DNA of 64,000 nt from Candidatus Accumulibacter sp. ACC003 (GTDB lineage Bacteria > Pseudomonadota > Gammaproteobacteria > Burkholderiales > Rhodocyclaceae). The stretch spans positions 372,001 to 436,000 of the forward strand of contig NZ_CAJQTX010000009.1 in assembly GCF_907163085.1 (NCBI RefSeq). The letters are read 5' to 3'. Positions 17,959 through 26,489 of this stretch are shown here, one piece after another (position 1 is the first letter of the stretch; every line of letters starts with the position of its first letter). A model generated the notes under the pieces. That model had not been told where the DNA came from and made no database searches. It saw only the letters and a program-made list of their open reading frames with translations. The position numbers and the translations under genes were made by a program.

Positions 17959-18453
17959 TCATGGATAGTTGATGTCGGCGGCGTCGCCGGTGCCACCTGG
18001 CTGGCCGTCCTTGCCGTACGAAACGATCTCGAAGTCGCCGCTGGCGCTCGGCGAGCGATAGAGGTAGACGCGACCCCAGGGATCAAGCGGCACCGCTTTC
18101 TGGAGGTAGGGCCCATTCCACTTGCCGGCGTTGGCCGGCTTGACGAGCAGCGCATTGAGGCCCTCTTCGCTACTCGGATACTGACCGACCTCCAGGCGGT
18201 AGGTATCGAGGGCGCGCGCGAAGGCCTCGACCTGTGCCTTGGCGACGCCCTGTTCGGAGCGGCCGAGCTGCGAAAAGTATTTCGGGCCGACGTAGGCGGC
18301 GAGCAGACCGATGATGGTGACGACGACCAGCAGTTCGAGGAGCGTAAAGCCGCCGACGGCAGACGCGGCAGCGATGGTCGCGCGGCCGCGACGGCCAGCT
18401 GACGATTGCCGGGACGGCGAATTGCGGCGGGCGATGGGTGGGCAGACGATCAC
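17959..18453 (-). CDS. gspG: Major pseudopilin GspG
   Basis: A 164-aa major pseudopilin. A long basic leader precedes the cleavage motif GGFTLLELLVVVTIIGLLAAYVGPKYF. The globular part has ARALDTYRLEVGQYPSSEEGLNALLVKP, WNGPYLQKAVPLDPWGRVYLYRSP and FEIVSYGKDGQPGGTGDAADI, the calcium-binding loop of true GspG. This is the clearest GspG in the operon, while the three pseudopilins at the far end are divergent. ATGA overlap with the transglycosylase gene. Confidence 0.94.
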   Translation of the reverse strand: MIVCPPIARRNSPSRQSSAGRRGRATIAAASAVGGFTLLELLVVVTIIGLLAAYVGPKYFSQLGRSEQGVAKAQVEAFARALDTYRLEVGQYPSSEEGLNALLVKPANAGKWNGPYLQKAVPLDPWGRVYLYRSPSASGDFEIVSYGKDGQPGGTGDAADINYP

Positions 18454-19121
18454 GGCTTGTTCCTTTGTGCGGCGGCGGCCAGGACCGCCGGTACGTAAAG
18501 CATGGTTTCGCGGTAAGGCGGGATGCGGCCGTCGTGCCTGGCGACGGCTCCCTGGCCGGCGTTATACGCCGCCAGCGCCAGCGCCACGTTGCCCCGATGC
18601 AGATCGAGCAGGTCCTTGAGGTGACGCACGCCGGCGTCGATATTCTGTGCCGCGTCGGCGGCGTTGGTCACCCCATAGCGCGCCGCCGTCGCCGGCATCA
18701 GTTGCATCGCTCCCAGCGCGCCTTTCGGCGACACCGCCGCGGCGTTGAAGCCGGACTCGACGCTGACCACCGCCGCGACCAGTTCCGGCGCCACGCGATG
18801 GACGCGCGCGTAGTGTTCGATCAAGGGCGTCAGTTGCCGCTGGCCCTGCCGATCACTCGTGCGGGCCACTGGCGACGACGCGCGGCGCCGAGCCTCTGGC
18901 ACCTCCTGGCCGCGAATGAACAACCGGTAGCTGCCATCCAGACGCTCGCTGGCATAGCGTGGAACGTCGTCGACGGCGTACGAAACAAAGACGCTGCCAA
19001 CCGTCGCCGCCATCGCCGAAAACGACAGCAGACTGCCGACAGCCAAAGCCAGGACCAGGACCAGGACCAGGGAGAAGCCAAACCTGTCTTTCCTGCGCCG
19101 AACAGCAGGCACCTTTACCAC
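18450..19121 (-). CDS. Lytic transglycosylase (SLT domain)
   Basis: A 223-aa membrane-anchored or exported muramidase. The N-terminal helix (FSLVLVLVLALAVGSLLSFSAMA) is a signal or anchor. The SLT domain shows the catalytic Glu in VSVESGFNAAAVSPKGALGAMQLMP (about residue 122), then ATAARYGVT, AGVRHLKDLLD and LALAAYNAGQGAV. It is the first gene of the secretion operon and could open peptidoglycan for the pseudopilus and secretin. It starts with GTG, supported by GGAGG seven bases upstream. Confidence 0.92.
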   Translation of the reverse strand: MVKVPAVRRRKDRFGFSLVLVLVLALAVGSLLSFSAMAATVGSVFVSYAVDDVPRYASERLDGSYRLFIRGQEVPEARRRASSPVARTSDRQGQRQLTPLIEHYARVHRVAPELVAAVVSVESGFNAAAVSPKGALGAMQLMPATAARYGVTNAADAAQNIDAGVRHLKDLLDLHRGNVALALAAYNAGQGAVARHDGRIPPYRETMLYVPAVLAAAAQRNKP

Positions 19122-19902
19122 CGCACTTCCTCCCCGAGACGACGCTTCCGTAAATCAGCCAGCAAGCTGGCGGCCTGCGCCTGGATATCCTTGCCGGCGT
19201 CCAGCCCAAAGCGGTCCGCCTGCGCGGCACACTAACGCACGATCATAATCCGTGCGGCGTTCACCGGGAAGCATTGATGTTGCTTTTGCCGTCGCCGCCG
19301 GCCCGGCGGCAGATAATGCCTGTAAGGTATTCGCGCCGCGTATGCGGTAAAGGCGCCCGGAACCCGGCGACCTGACGCCGCTCGTAGCTTTCGAACCACG
19401 GCAACGAAAGCGGCTACCGCTGTGGCGAGGTTCGACGACTCAAGTGCCAACCTCAGTCCACGACTGGCTGGCAGGCTTGCATTCGGCCGCTGGAACAGCG
19501 TCTCGATCTGTTGAACGGCCGCCGCACGGACTCGGCAATTCACCGACTCGCTCGCCATTACGCCGCCGCCGATTGCATTACAATTCCCAGGGCCGTGCTT
19601 CTGGCCGTTCAACAGTCGGTGATTTTGGAAGCGACCAAGGCACCGCAGAATGCCATCGGTGCGCTCTCCGCCAACACGTTGCGTAGCGCAGGCTCGGTGC
19701 GTTGCCCGCCACTGTGAAGGACGCCACTACGAGCGTCATCGCCTTGTAGTCCGGGAAACCGGGAGCAGGCGGGATTCTTGAATGAAAGCAAGCTTGGGCT
19801 GAGTGGGTGGCATGCCCAGCCGACCAGCTTGCCCGCCGCTCGCTTCACAAGCGCCCGGAGACAAGCGGCCCGACCGAAAAAAAACGCAGGAGGAAATCTG
19901 TC
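19122..19902. other. Intergenic region without a recognised gene
   Basis: This 781-bp stretch separates the divergent secretion operon and prsT. Open frames inside it, for example one on the minus strand at about 19.2-19.6 kb, lack a ribosome site, domain signal or credible composition. Promoters for both flanking genes must lie here, but no clear -35/-10 or -24/-12 pair with correct spacing was found. Confidence 0.5.
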
Positions 19903-22680
19903 ATGTCCGAGAACTATTACATCCGTCGTCTCCTTGGCAGCGCGGCGGCGATCGTCTTGGCCGTGTCGCTGAGCGCTTGTGGCAAAAACCGCGAGGAGTC
20001 CTTGGCCCTGGCACGAGTCGACCAGGCTGGTGGCCAAGCCAACGCCGCCATCATTCGGCTGCGCAGCATCCTGGCGACTGATCCCGAGTACGGCGAGGCG
20101 CGCCTTCTGCTCGGACAGCTCCTCCTTGAGAACGGCGATGCAACCACGGCGGAGAAGGAACTGCGGCGGGCGTTCGACGCGGGAATCGACACCGACATCA
20201 TCAAGCCCTTGCTGGCTCGGGCGCTGCTGGAGCGCGGCGACTACAAAAAAGTCCTCGCCGATTTTTCCCCGCAGCAGATCAGGATGCCCGAGGCCAGGGC
20301 CGAGGTTCTGGTCAGTCAAGCGTTCGCGCAACTGATCCTGGGCCATGTCGAGGCGGCAAAGGCGGCGGTTTCGCAAGCCGTCGAAGCCAGTCCCGGCCAT
20401 CTCGGTGCCGCCATTGCGACGGCGCTGATTACCGGCGTCGAGGGAGATTACGGCGCCGCAACCGTGGCCATCGACGAGGTCCTGGTGCGTCAGCCGAAAT
20501 CAGTCGCAGCTTTGCGGGCCAAGGCGAGCATTGCCCAGGGGAAGGGTGATCAGCAGGCCGCCATTCAGGCCCTGCAGACGCTGACGCAACTCCGGCCTAC
20601 CGATGTTGCCGCCCATTACACGGCGGTCATGCTGCTCTGGCAAGCGGGCAGGATGGCAGATGCGAGAAAACAGGTCGAGAACATGCAGGCCGCTGCGGCA
20701 GGCTACCCGCAGACCGAGCACGTCCTGGCGCTGCTGGCGTTTCGCGACAAGGACCTGACCGCGGCGCGTGACCATATTGCCCTGGCCCTGAAGTCGGCTC
20801 CGGAATTCGGTCCCTCCTTGCTCCTGTCAGGGATGATCAATGCTGAGCTGGGAGCGTACGAGCTCGCTGAACACGGTTTGAGCAAGGTGTTGGAGAAGGA
20901 TCCAAACAACCTGCCGGCACAGCAGGCTCTGATGGGGATAATGCTCCGAACGCACCGCGTGGACAGTGCTTTACTGCTGGCGCAGGACATGGTTTCACGA
21001 GCGGGTGACCAACCTCGCGCTTTGATGGCGGCGGCGGCGGTGTACCTGAACGCCGGCGATACCAAAAAGGCGCGTTCGCTGTTCGAGAAAGCGAACGCGC
21101 TCGGGGCAAAGGACGCCAGGGCGCTTACCAGTCTGGCGGTGGCGCGTATGGCCAGCGGTGACGCCGGGGCCATCGACACCCTGATAGAAGCGTCGGCTGT
21201 GGGCACCTCGTCGATAGAGGCGGATCTCCTCCTGATAAATTTTTATGTGGGGCGACAGGAATTCGACAAGGCGCTCAAAGTTCTGGCGACGATGGCCAAC
21301 AAACGTCCGGGCGATGTGCGCATCCTTACGCTGGAGGGTGAAGTGCTGGTTGCGGCCGGACACAGGGCCGAGGCGAGGCCGGCGTTTGAACGAGCGTACG
21401 AGCTCAGGCCGGATCTGGTCGCTCCCTTGCGTCATTTGGCGCGCCTTGATCTCGCCGACGGCAGGAGCGAACGGGCGAAGAAGCGCTTCAAAGACGCGAT
21501 CGACAAACGACCGCAGGATGCCGACTTGCTGTTGGCCTATGCGGAGTGGCTTCATGACAGCAACTCGGAAGCCGATGCGGTGCGCGCGGTCGTGGTAAAA
21601 GCCCTGGAGGTCGCGCCGAAGGACGTCAACGTAAGAGTTTCACTGGCCGCTTTTTACGCCAGCCGTCGAGACTACGATCGGGCCGTGACCGTTGCCGAGG
21701 AGGCGACCAGGGCGATTCCGGGCAACACGCGCCTGCTGACGCTGCTCGCCGAGTTGCAGATTCAGGCGGGCAAACCCGAACTGGCGGTGAACACCCTGGC
21801 GAAGGCCATCGAGAGCTCGTCCGGGTCGCCGGTGCTGCTGGTTCGCCTGGCAGACCTGCAGCTGGCGAATGGCGACGGCGACGCCGCCATCACCACCCTG
21901 CGCGAGGCGATTCGTTTGCAGCCGGGTTTCAGGCCCGCCGGCCTGCGTCTGCTGGCACTGCAAGGGTCGGCCGCAAGCCCTGCGGAGATGATCGAGGCCG
22001 CACGCGAGCTGCAGCGGTCGCAGCCGGACGCGCCAGTGGGCTATTTTCTCGAGGCCAAGGCTTTCGTTCAGCAGGGCAATTGGCCAGAGGCCGTTCGCGT
22101 CCTCAAGACCGGGATCGAGAAGTCGAACGCACCACAGCTGGTAATCGGCCTGCATTCGGCGCTGATCAAGTCCGGCAGGACGGCGGAGGCGGCCAAGGCG
22201 GCGGCCGACTGGGCAAAATTGAATCCCAAGGACCTTATTGTCCGCAGCTATCTTGCGGACTCCGCCCTGGCGGCCAGGGACTACCCCACCGCCGTACGCA
22301 TTTACAAGGAAGTGGTGGCGGACTCGCCGAACAACCTGCGGGCGCTCAATAATCTGGCCTGGGCGGCGGGTCGCGCAGGCGATCCGATGGCGCTCGATTA
22401 CGCCGAGCGCGCCAGCCGGCTGGCGCCAGATGACCCGAATACCCTGGACACACTGGGATGGCTCCTGGTCGAGCGCGGCGATTTGGTGCGCGGCACCGAG
22501 ATCCTCAGGCGGGCTTCCGCAGCCGCTCCGAACGCGGCCAACCTGCGCTTCAATCTGGCGAAGGCGCTGATCAAATCCGGTGATCCGACCGGCGCCCGCC
22601 GGGAGCTGGAGGTCCTGGCGAAGCTCGGTGACAGCTTCCGCGAACACGCTGAAGTCAGGAAGCTGCTGGACGCTCGCTGA
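19903..22680 (+). CDS. prsT: PEP-CTERM system TPR-repeat lipoprotein PrsT
   Basis: A 925-aa TPR lipoprotein. The start ATG 19903 follows AGGAGG by eight bases; a longer in-frame reading has no support. Signal peptide with lipobox LAVSLSAC near residue 23. The rest is a chain of about twenty TPR-like helical pairs (for example DPEYGEARLLLGQLLLENGD, NNLRALNNLAWAAGRAGD, NTLDTLGWLLVERGD). Length matches the PrsT family (about 930), found in genomes with exosortase A (XrtA/EpsH) and PEP-CTERM proteins and linked to exopolysaccharide and floc formation. A PEP-CTERM protein gene follows 216 bp downstream. Exosortase itself is not in the window. Confidence 0.93.
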   Translation: MSENYYIRRLLGSAAAIVLAVSLSACGKNREESLALARVDQAGGQANAAIIRLRSILATDPEYGEARLLLGQLLLENGDATTAEKELRRAFDAGIDTDIIKPLLARALLERGDYKKVLADFSPQQIRMPEARAEVLVSQAFAQLILGHVEAAKAAVSQAVEASPGHLGAAIATALITGVEGDYGAATVAIDEVLVRQPKSVAALRAKASIAQGKGDQQAAIQALQTLTQLRPTDVAAHYTAVMLLWQAGRMADARKQVENMQAAAAGYPQTEHVLALLAFRDKDLTAARDHIALALKSAPEFGPSLLLSGMINAELGAYELAEHGLSKVLEKDPNNLPAQQALMGIMLRTHRVDSALLLAQDMVSRAGDQPRALMAAAAVYLNAGDTKKARSLFEKANALGAKDARALTSLAVARMASGDAGAIDTLIEASAVGTSSIEADLLLINFYVGRQEFDKALKVLATMANKRPGDVRILTLEGEVLVAAGHRAEARPAFERAYELRPDLVAPLRHLARLDLADGRSERAKKRFKDAIDKRPQDADLLLAYAEWLHDSNSEADAVRAVVVKALEVAPKDVNVRVSLAAFYASRRDYDRAVTVAEEATRAIPGNTRLLTLLAELQIQAGKPELAVNTLAKAIESSSGSPVLLVRLADLQLANGDGDAAITTLREAIRLQPGFRPAGLRLLALQGSAASPAEMIEAARELQRSQPDAPVGYFLEAKAFVQQGNWPEAVRVLKTGIEKSNAPQLVIGLHSALIKSGRTAEAAKAAADWAKLNPKDLIVRSYLADSALAARDYPTAVRIYKEVVADSPNNLRALNNLAWAAGRAGDPMALDYAERASRLAPDDPNTLDTLGWLLVERGDLVRGTEILRRASAAAPNAANLRFNLAKALIKSGDPTGARRELEVLAKLGDSFREHAEVRKLLDAR

Positions 22681-22688
22681 GCGGAGCA

Positions 22689-22721
22689 GGCGGCGGGCAG
22701 CAAGCGTGGCGGCCCGCCGCC
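22689..22721 (+). terminator. GC-rich hairpin after prsT
   Basis: A perfect 10-bp stem GGCGGCGGGC/GCCCGCCGCC with a 13-base loop starts nine bases after the prsT stop. There is no U-tract, so it may be a factor-dependent terminator or only an RNA-stabilising hairpin. Confidence 0.42.
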
Positions 22722-22830
22722 ACCGCGATCGCGAGCGATTGCTCCGGAGGTGTCGGAGATTTTTACATCTGGCGGCCTGGGACGTGGCGTGAAATTGCCT
22801 ATGTATTAATTTAATGTGAACATATTATCT

Positions 22831-22846
22831 TGGCCTGCTTCTTGCT
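22831..22846 (+). promoter_or_regulatory. Sigma-54 (RpoN) promoter for the PEP-CTERM gene
   Basis: TGGCCTGCTTCTTGCT matches the -24/-12 consensus TGGCAC-N5-TTGCW at 13 of its fixed positions' core, including the invariant GG and GC separated by exactly ten bases. Transcription would start near 22857, about 40 bases before the ATG. In related bacteria PEP-CTERM genes are controlled by the PrsK/PrsR two-component system through RpoN; neither regulator is in the window. Confidence 0.68.
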
Positions 22847-22896
22847 ATTCAGTGTTGAGCGCGCAAGGGGCGCGACTACTTCTCGGAGGTCTTGAC

Positions 22897-23763
22897 ATGA
22901 TTACTCAAAGAAACAAACTGGCATGCCTTGTCGCGAGCACTATCGGCCTTGCTGCTACATTCGTGCCCTTCAGTGCGCACGCAGACATGACCAACGGCAT
23001 TGTCGACGTCTGGACAGTCAACGTTGCCAGCGTTTTCAATACGACTACCATCTGCGATAGCACCAACGATTGCATACAGCCCAACGGCGTAACCGTCGTC
23101 AACAACCAGAGCCTGCGTTGGGGTACCGACACCGGATCAGGGCGAAGCGGCCTGGACATCACCAACTCGCCAAGCAATGAGCAGGTAATCACCAACGGCC
23201 CGTCAGTCGCGAACGTCGACATCACGCACCGGAATAGACCAATCACTGGCACGACACTGAAATCGCTCGATATCATTTCCACCCTGATACTAACCCCGTT
23301 CTCGCCAGGGGGTGCTAGTCTGCCCGCCGCACCGATCACCTTTGGCGTGAAGTTCCTGGAGACGCCGAATGACGCCAATCCGTGCGCAGACGGGGGCGCC
23401 AACGGAGTAGGAGTCAATTCTGCTGGTTGCGCCGACATCTATGTCACCGATCAGGGCTCGCTCAACTTCGCCTTTCAGTACGACCTGGACGGCGTTGGCG
23501 GCCCTCTGCAGAATCAGACCTATTTCATCAGCTTCTTTGAACAGGGTGCGGGGCTAAACCCGCTCCCGTCAGCAGCGTGCACTGCAGTCGGCGCTCCCAC
23601 GCCCTGCCTCGGTTTCCGGACGCCTGAAGGGCAGGACACGACCGTCCATTTCGCCTCGCTGATTACCACGGAGCCGGTTTCGATCCCCGAGCCGGGGACC
23701 CTGGCTCTACTGGCCGCCGGGCTGTTCGGCGGATCGCTTGCCCGCCGGCGGCGTCGCAGCTGA
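22897..23763 (+). CDS. THxN-family PEP-CTERM surface protein
   Basis: A 288-aa exported protein. ATG 22897 has GGAGGT seven bases before it. Signal peptide MITQRNKLACLVASTIGLAATFVPFSAHA, then a beta-rich body with Cys pairs (TICDSTNDC, CADGGANGVGVNSAGC) and the motif ITHRNRPI, the THxN signature of one PEP-CTERM subfamily. The C-terminus is a textbook sorting signal: PEPGTLALLAAGLFGGSLARRRRRS. An exosortase would cleave at Pro-Glu-Pro and pass the protein to the cell surface or extracellular matrix. A sigma-54 promoter lies upstream and a strong terminator follows, so it is monocistronic. Confidence 0.92.
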   Translation: MITQRNKLACLVASTIGLAATFVPFSAHADMTNGIVDVWTVNVASVFNTTTICDSTNDCIQPNGVTVVNNQSLRWGTDTGSGRSGLDITNSPSNEQVITNGPSVANVDITHRNRPITGTTLKSLDIISTLILTPFSPGGASLPAAPITFGVKFLETPNDANPCADGGANGVGVNSAGCADIYVTDQGSLNFAFQYDLDGVGGPLQNQTYFISFFEQGAGLNPLPSAACTAVGAPTPCLGFRTPEGQDTTVHFASLITTEPVSIPEPGTLALLAAGLFGGSLARRRRRS

Positions 23764-23788
23764 AGTCATCAGGACTTCTGATCAGGGC

Positions 23789-23812
23789 GGCGGCTTTTTA
23801 GCCGCCTTTTTT
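23789..23812 (+). terminator. Rho-independent terminator of the PEP-CTERM gene
   Basis: GGCGGC/GCCGCC stem with a TTTTTA loop, followed by TTTTTT, 25 bases after the stop codon. Confidence 0.85.
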
Positions 23813-24284
23813 CTTCGACGGCTGGATAGCAGAGATGCGCTGCGCACAATATGGCCAGCTGCCGGCCCGAGCGGAAGCGACCACAGGGCGCCGCGCATGG
23901 CGCTCTTGCAGATCGTCCGCGTCGTTCAAGCCCGTGCCAGTTGTTTCTGCCAAGGCGCCCGTTGGATCGGGGGTGTCACGTGGGAAAACTCGACTTCTCT
24001 GTACTGATTCGGGCTGAATGATTCGCCATGGCTGTCACTGAGTTTGTCTTTTTTGGGCTTTCGACCGTCGATCGCCGCCGCTTCCGGTGGACCGTGGCCT
24101 TCGCTCGGTGCCGTCAAGGCACGCTGGCAGGAGCCTTTGTTGGGGCCGGCGATGGCGACCAAGCAGCGGCACAAATCAGGTTGACTTGACGCCAGCCACC
24201 GATCTTTCTGAACAAGGTTCTGAAAAACATCGGCCCGGCGCAAGCGTCGGCGGTTCTCGACAGCATCAGTCGGCAGCAGTGACC
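23813..24284. other. Intergenic region without a recognised gene
   Basis: About 470 bp with short frames on both strands that show no ribosome site, signal peptide or domain. It may be decayed coding sequence, as a decayed gene lies nearby, but no parent gene could be named. Confidence 0.45.
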
Positions 24285-25664
24285 TTATGACGCGGCTGTC
24301 GAAGTCGATCGTTGGAAGAGGCGCCCAAGCAGCCTTCTGAGCCAGGACGGCCGTTTTTCCCGGAGAGCGTTTCTGTACGCTTGCGCATGCTGCAAGATCA
24401 CACTGACCGCTTCGGCGTCGAGCGTCACGCCGACCCTGTTGATCGCCTTGGCAACTGCTTCCATCTTTTCCGCGTCGGCGCGCAGCTTCAGCGCCCGATA
24501 GATCACGGCCAGATGCATGGCAGCTGGCAAAGCCGCCTGCAACGTGACTTCTTCACCACCAAGGGCGTTCAGAAAACACCGGATCGCCAACTGCATCTGC
24601 CCCCGAGCAACCGCCGCCTGCCCGCGCAGCGCCCAGGCGCCGCACTCGAAGGCGGGCGCCAGCCCTTTCGTCATGGCCTGAACCAGCAGTGCGTCGGCCG
24701 CACAAAACTCCTCGCCGAGGAGCATGCGCAAAGCCGCGTCGAAGTCAGCCTTTCCCGGCCCGGCGTTCTTTGCCATCGGGGCGAAGGTGGTGCGGCAGTG
24801 CAGTGTAGAAACCCGCCCCGGCTCGGCCAGCTTTTCCTGCTCGGCGTCAGAACCGGCAAGGCGAATGTCAACGTCGCTTGCCTTGACGCTGGCTGCGGCA
24901 AGAAAGGGTCCCGCGGGTACCGGGACTGATACCGGGCTGCTTGCCGGGACAGCCGTCCGACGCTGCCGCCAACTCCAGGCGACAAACACGCCTGAGCCAA
25001 GAAGCAGCAAGCCAGCCGCGGCTATCGCCCAGACCGCGCGAGAGGTGCTCCGTAGCCGTTCCCAGGGTTTCGATGAGGCTTGTTCGCCGGCATCGGCGGC
25101 CTTCGTGGCCGCCGCCACCTGCTCGATCACCGGCACAGTGAAGGACCCTCCGGCGAATTCGAGCAACAGCTCGTCGCCCACCCTGGCTACCGCGGGAAAA
25201 GCAAAGCACAGATCGCCATCCTCCCCCTCCCAGCGCAGCTTCCGAGGCGCATCAGGGCTGTCGCGCGACGCAGAAAGGCGGCTTCCCTTGGCGACGGTCA
25301 TGGTCGACACATCTTGCCGGGACACCTCTCGAGCGACGTAACGACACATCGCGATGCTCGCGCCGAAGGTCACCAGTTCCTGCGGGCGCTCGCCTGCTGC
25401 GTTCCTGACCCGGATTTCGGCAAGCACAACCGGATCGAAGCGGGCGCCGGGCGGCACACGCAAACGGCCACGAACTTCGAGAAAGCCGGCGCCATCGGAC
25501 GGAACATGACGGGCGAATTCACTGCCCTCGGCGATCCAGATTGCCGGAACGATCTGTGCCTTCAGCCCCGTCAGCGACCATGAGTCGATGGCCGAGCCGT
25601 CTGCGGCATGCGCCGACCCGACGGCGATCAACAAGGCAGCCAGGCCGGAAGTCAAGTTCCCCAT
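24285..25664 (-). CDS. Uncharacterised single-pass membrane protein
   Basis: A 459-aa protein with a signal peptide (LTSGLAALLIAVGSAHAAD). A mostly beta extracytoplasmic part follows to about residue 200, with LEVRGRLRVPPGARFDPVVLAEIRVRNAAGE and two Cys (MCRYV, DLCFAF). There is then one TM helix (VWAIAAAGLLLLGSGVFVAWSW). A C-terminal helical domain of about 200 residues looks TPR-like (GAWALRGQAAVARGQMQLAIRCFLNALGG, AAMHLAVIYRALKLRADAEKM) and ends in a basic RLLGRLFQR. ATG 25664 gives the clean signal peptide; the frame is open to 25715. I recognise no family. It lies downstream of a decayed prsT-like gene and beside PEP-CTERM genes, so a surface-export role is possible but unproved. Confidence 0.72.
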   Translation of the reverse strand: MGNLTSGLAALLIAVGSAHAADGSAIDSWSLTGLKAQIVPAIWIAEGSEFARHVPSDGAGFLEVRGRLRVPPGARFDPVVLAEIRVRNAAGERPQELVTFGASIAMCRYVAREVSRQDVSTMTVAKGSRLSASRDSPDAPRKLRWEGEDGDLCFAFPAVARVGDELLLEFAGGSFTVPVIEQVAAATKAADAGEQASSKPWERLRSTSRAVWAIAAAGLLLLGSGVFVAWSWRQRRTAVPASSPVSVPVPAGPFLAAASVKASDVDIRLAGSDAEQEKLAEPGRVSTLHCRTTFAPMAKNAGPGKADFDAALRMLLGEEFCAADALLVQAMTKGLAPAFECGAWALRGQAAVARGQMQLAIRCFLNALGGEEVTLQAALPAAMHLAVIYRALKLRADAEKMEAVAKAINRVGVTLDAEAVSVILQHAQAYRNALREKRPSWLRRLLGRLFQRSTSTAAS

Positions 25665-25707
25665 TAGGCCTCGCGCGGACAAGAAAAACAAACAAGGAAG
25701 GCGGACG

Positions 25708-26223
25708 TTACACATCAGGACTTTTCGTCGGCGTGGCCGACAGCGCCTCGGCCGACTTCGGTTGGCGAGACAAGAGCGTATCGATCACCGACGATGCCGC
25801 TTCCTGGTTCCCTACGGAGGCGGTGATCGATGCCGTCAAGATGGCCGCAGCAAGGTTTTCGGGACCGGCTTCGACGGAGTGTCGAATCGCTGTCTTCGCC
25901 TCTTCCACGTTGCCCGTGATGAACTGCGCGTCGGCTTGGCTGGCGAGGACGTCGGCACTCGCCTCGGGCGAGCGACTGTGCTGCGGCGGAAAATCAGCCG
26001 GCCGCCTGTTGTACTGACCGAGATCGGGAAGAATCTGGCCGAGGAGCAGACGAGCGTCGGTGAACTGTGGATTGCTTTGCCGCAGACTGCGCAGCCGAAT
26101 CACCACGGCCTTGGACTCGCCAGCGGCGTACTCCGCTTCAGCTGACGAGAAAGCTTTCTCGGGGCACTCGCTGCCACCTCCCGGCGCCACCACGAGAAAG
26201 ACTTCCCCGGCAATTCTGGCGAG
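25708..26223 (-). pseudogene. Decayed prsT-like TPR lipoprotein remnant
   Basis: The translation aligns by eye with the N-terminus of the intact PrsT at 19.9 kb. AVVIRLRSLRQSNPQFTDARLLLGQ matches AAIIRLRSILATDPEYGEARLLLGQ. SPEASADVLASQADAQFITGNVEEAKTA matches MPEARAEVLVSQAFAQLILGHVEAAKAA. LLSRQPKSAEAL matches VLVRQPKSVAAL. About 35 residues are missing between the first two blocks, the lipobox Cys is lost (VVAPGGGSE), and the frame ends where more than 700 PrsT residues should follow. It is clearly diverged from the intact copy, so it is an old second paralogue rather than a recent duplication. Confidence 0.75.
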
Positions 26224-26489
26224 AGGCGAAACGGGACGACGTTCCACGGTGCATCCCCTCCCAGGCTGTTCGAATGATAAAGGACTACCTTCGGCATTGT
26301 ATTCGCGAACTTGACACTTCCCAGGCATTTTCTCACAGACGTCTCGGCGCCGCCGGCAACCCATGGGCATGGGAGCCTTCGCGCGGTCGTTAGGCGCGCC
26401 TTCCGAGTGACGAGAAGGAGCCTGCGCGCTTGCTGACCACAGCGGCCGCTAGCGCGGCCGGGCGACGGTCTTCGTGTCGAAGTCAGCGC

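Noticed and set aside
19440-19490. Sigma-54-like sequence CTGGCTGGCAGGCTTGCA upstream of prsT
   Set aside because: The GG to GC spacing is eleven bases rather than ten and it lies over 400 bp from the start codon.
19232-19612. 126-codon minus-strand frame in the gap before prsT
   Set aside because: No ribosome site, no signal or domain, and Arg-rich low-quality composition; left as intergenic.
23926-24243. Minus-strand frame of 105 codons after the PEP-CTERM gene
   Set aside because: No start signal or recognisable domain; could be decayed sequence but no parent could be named.
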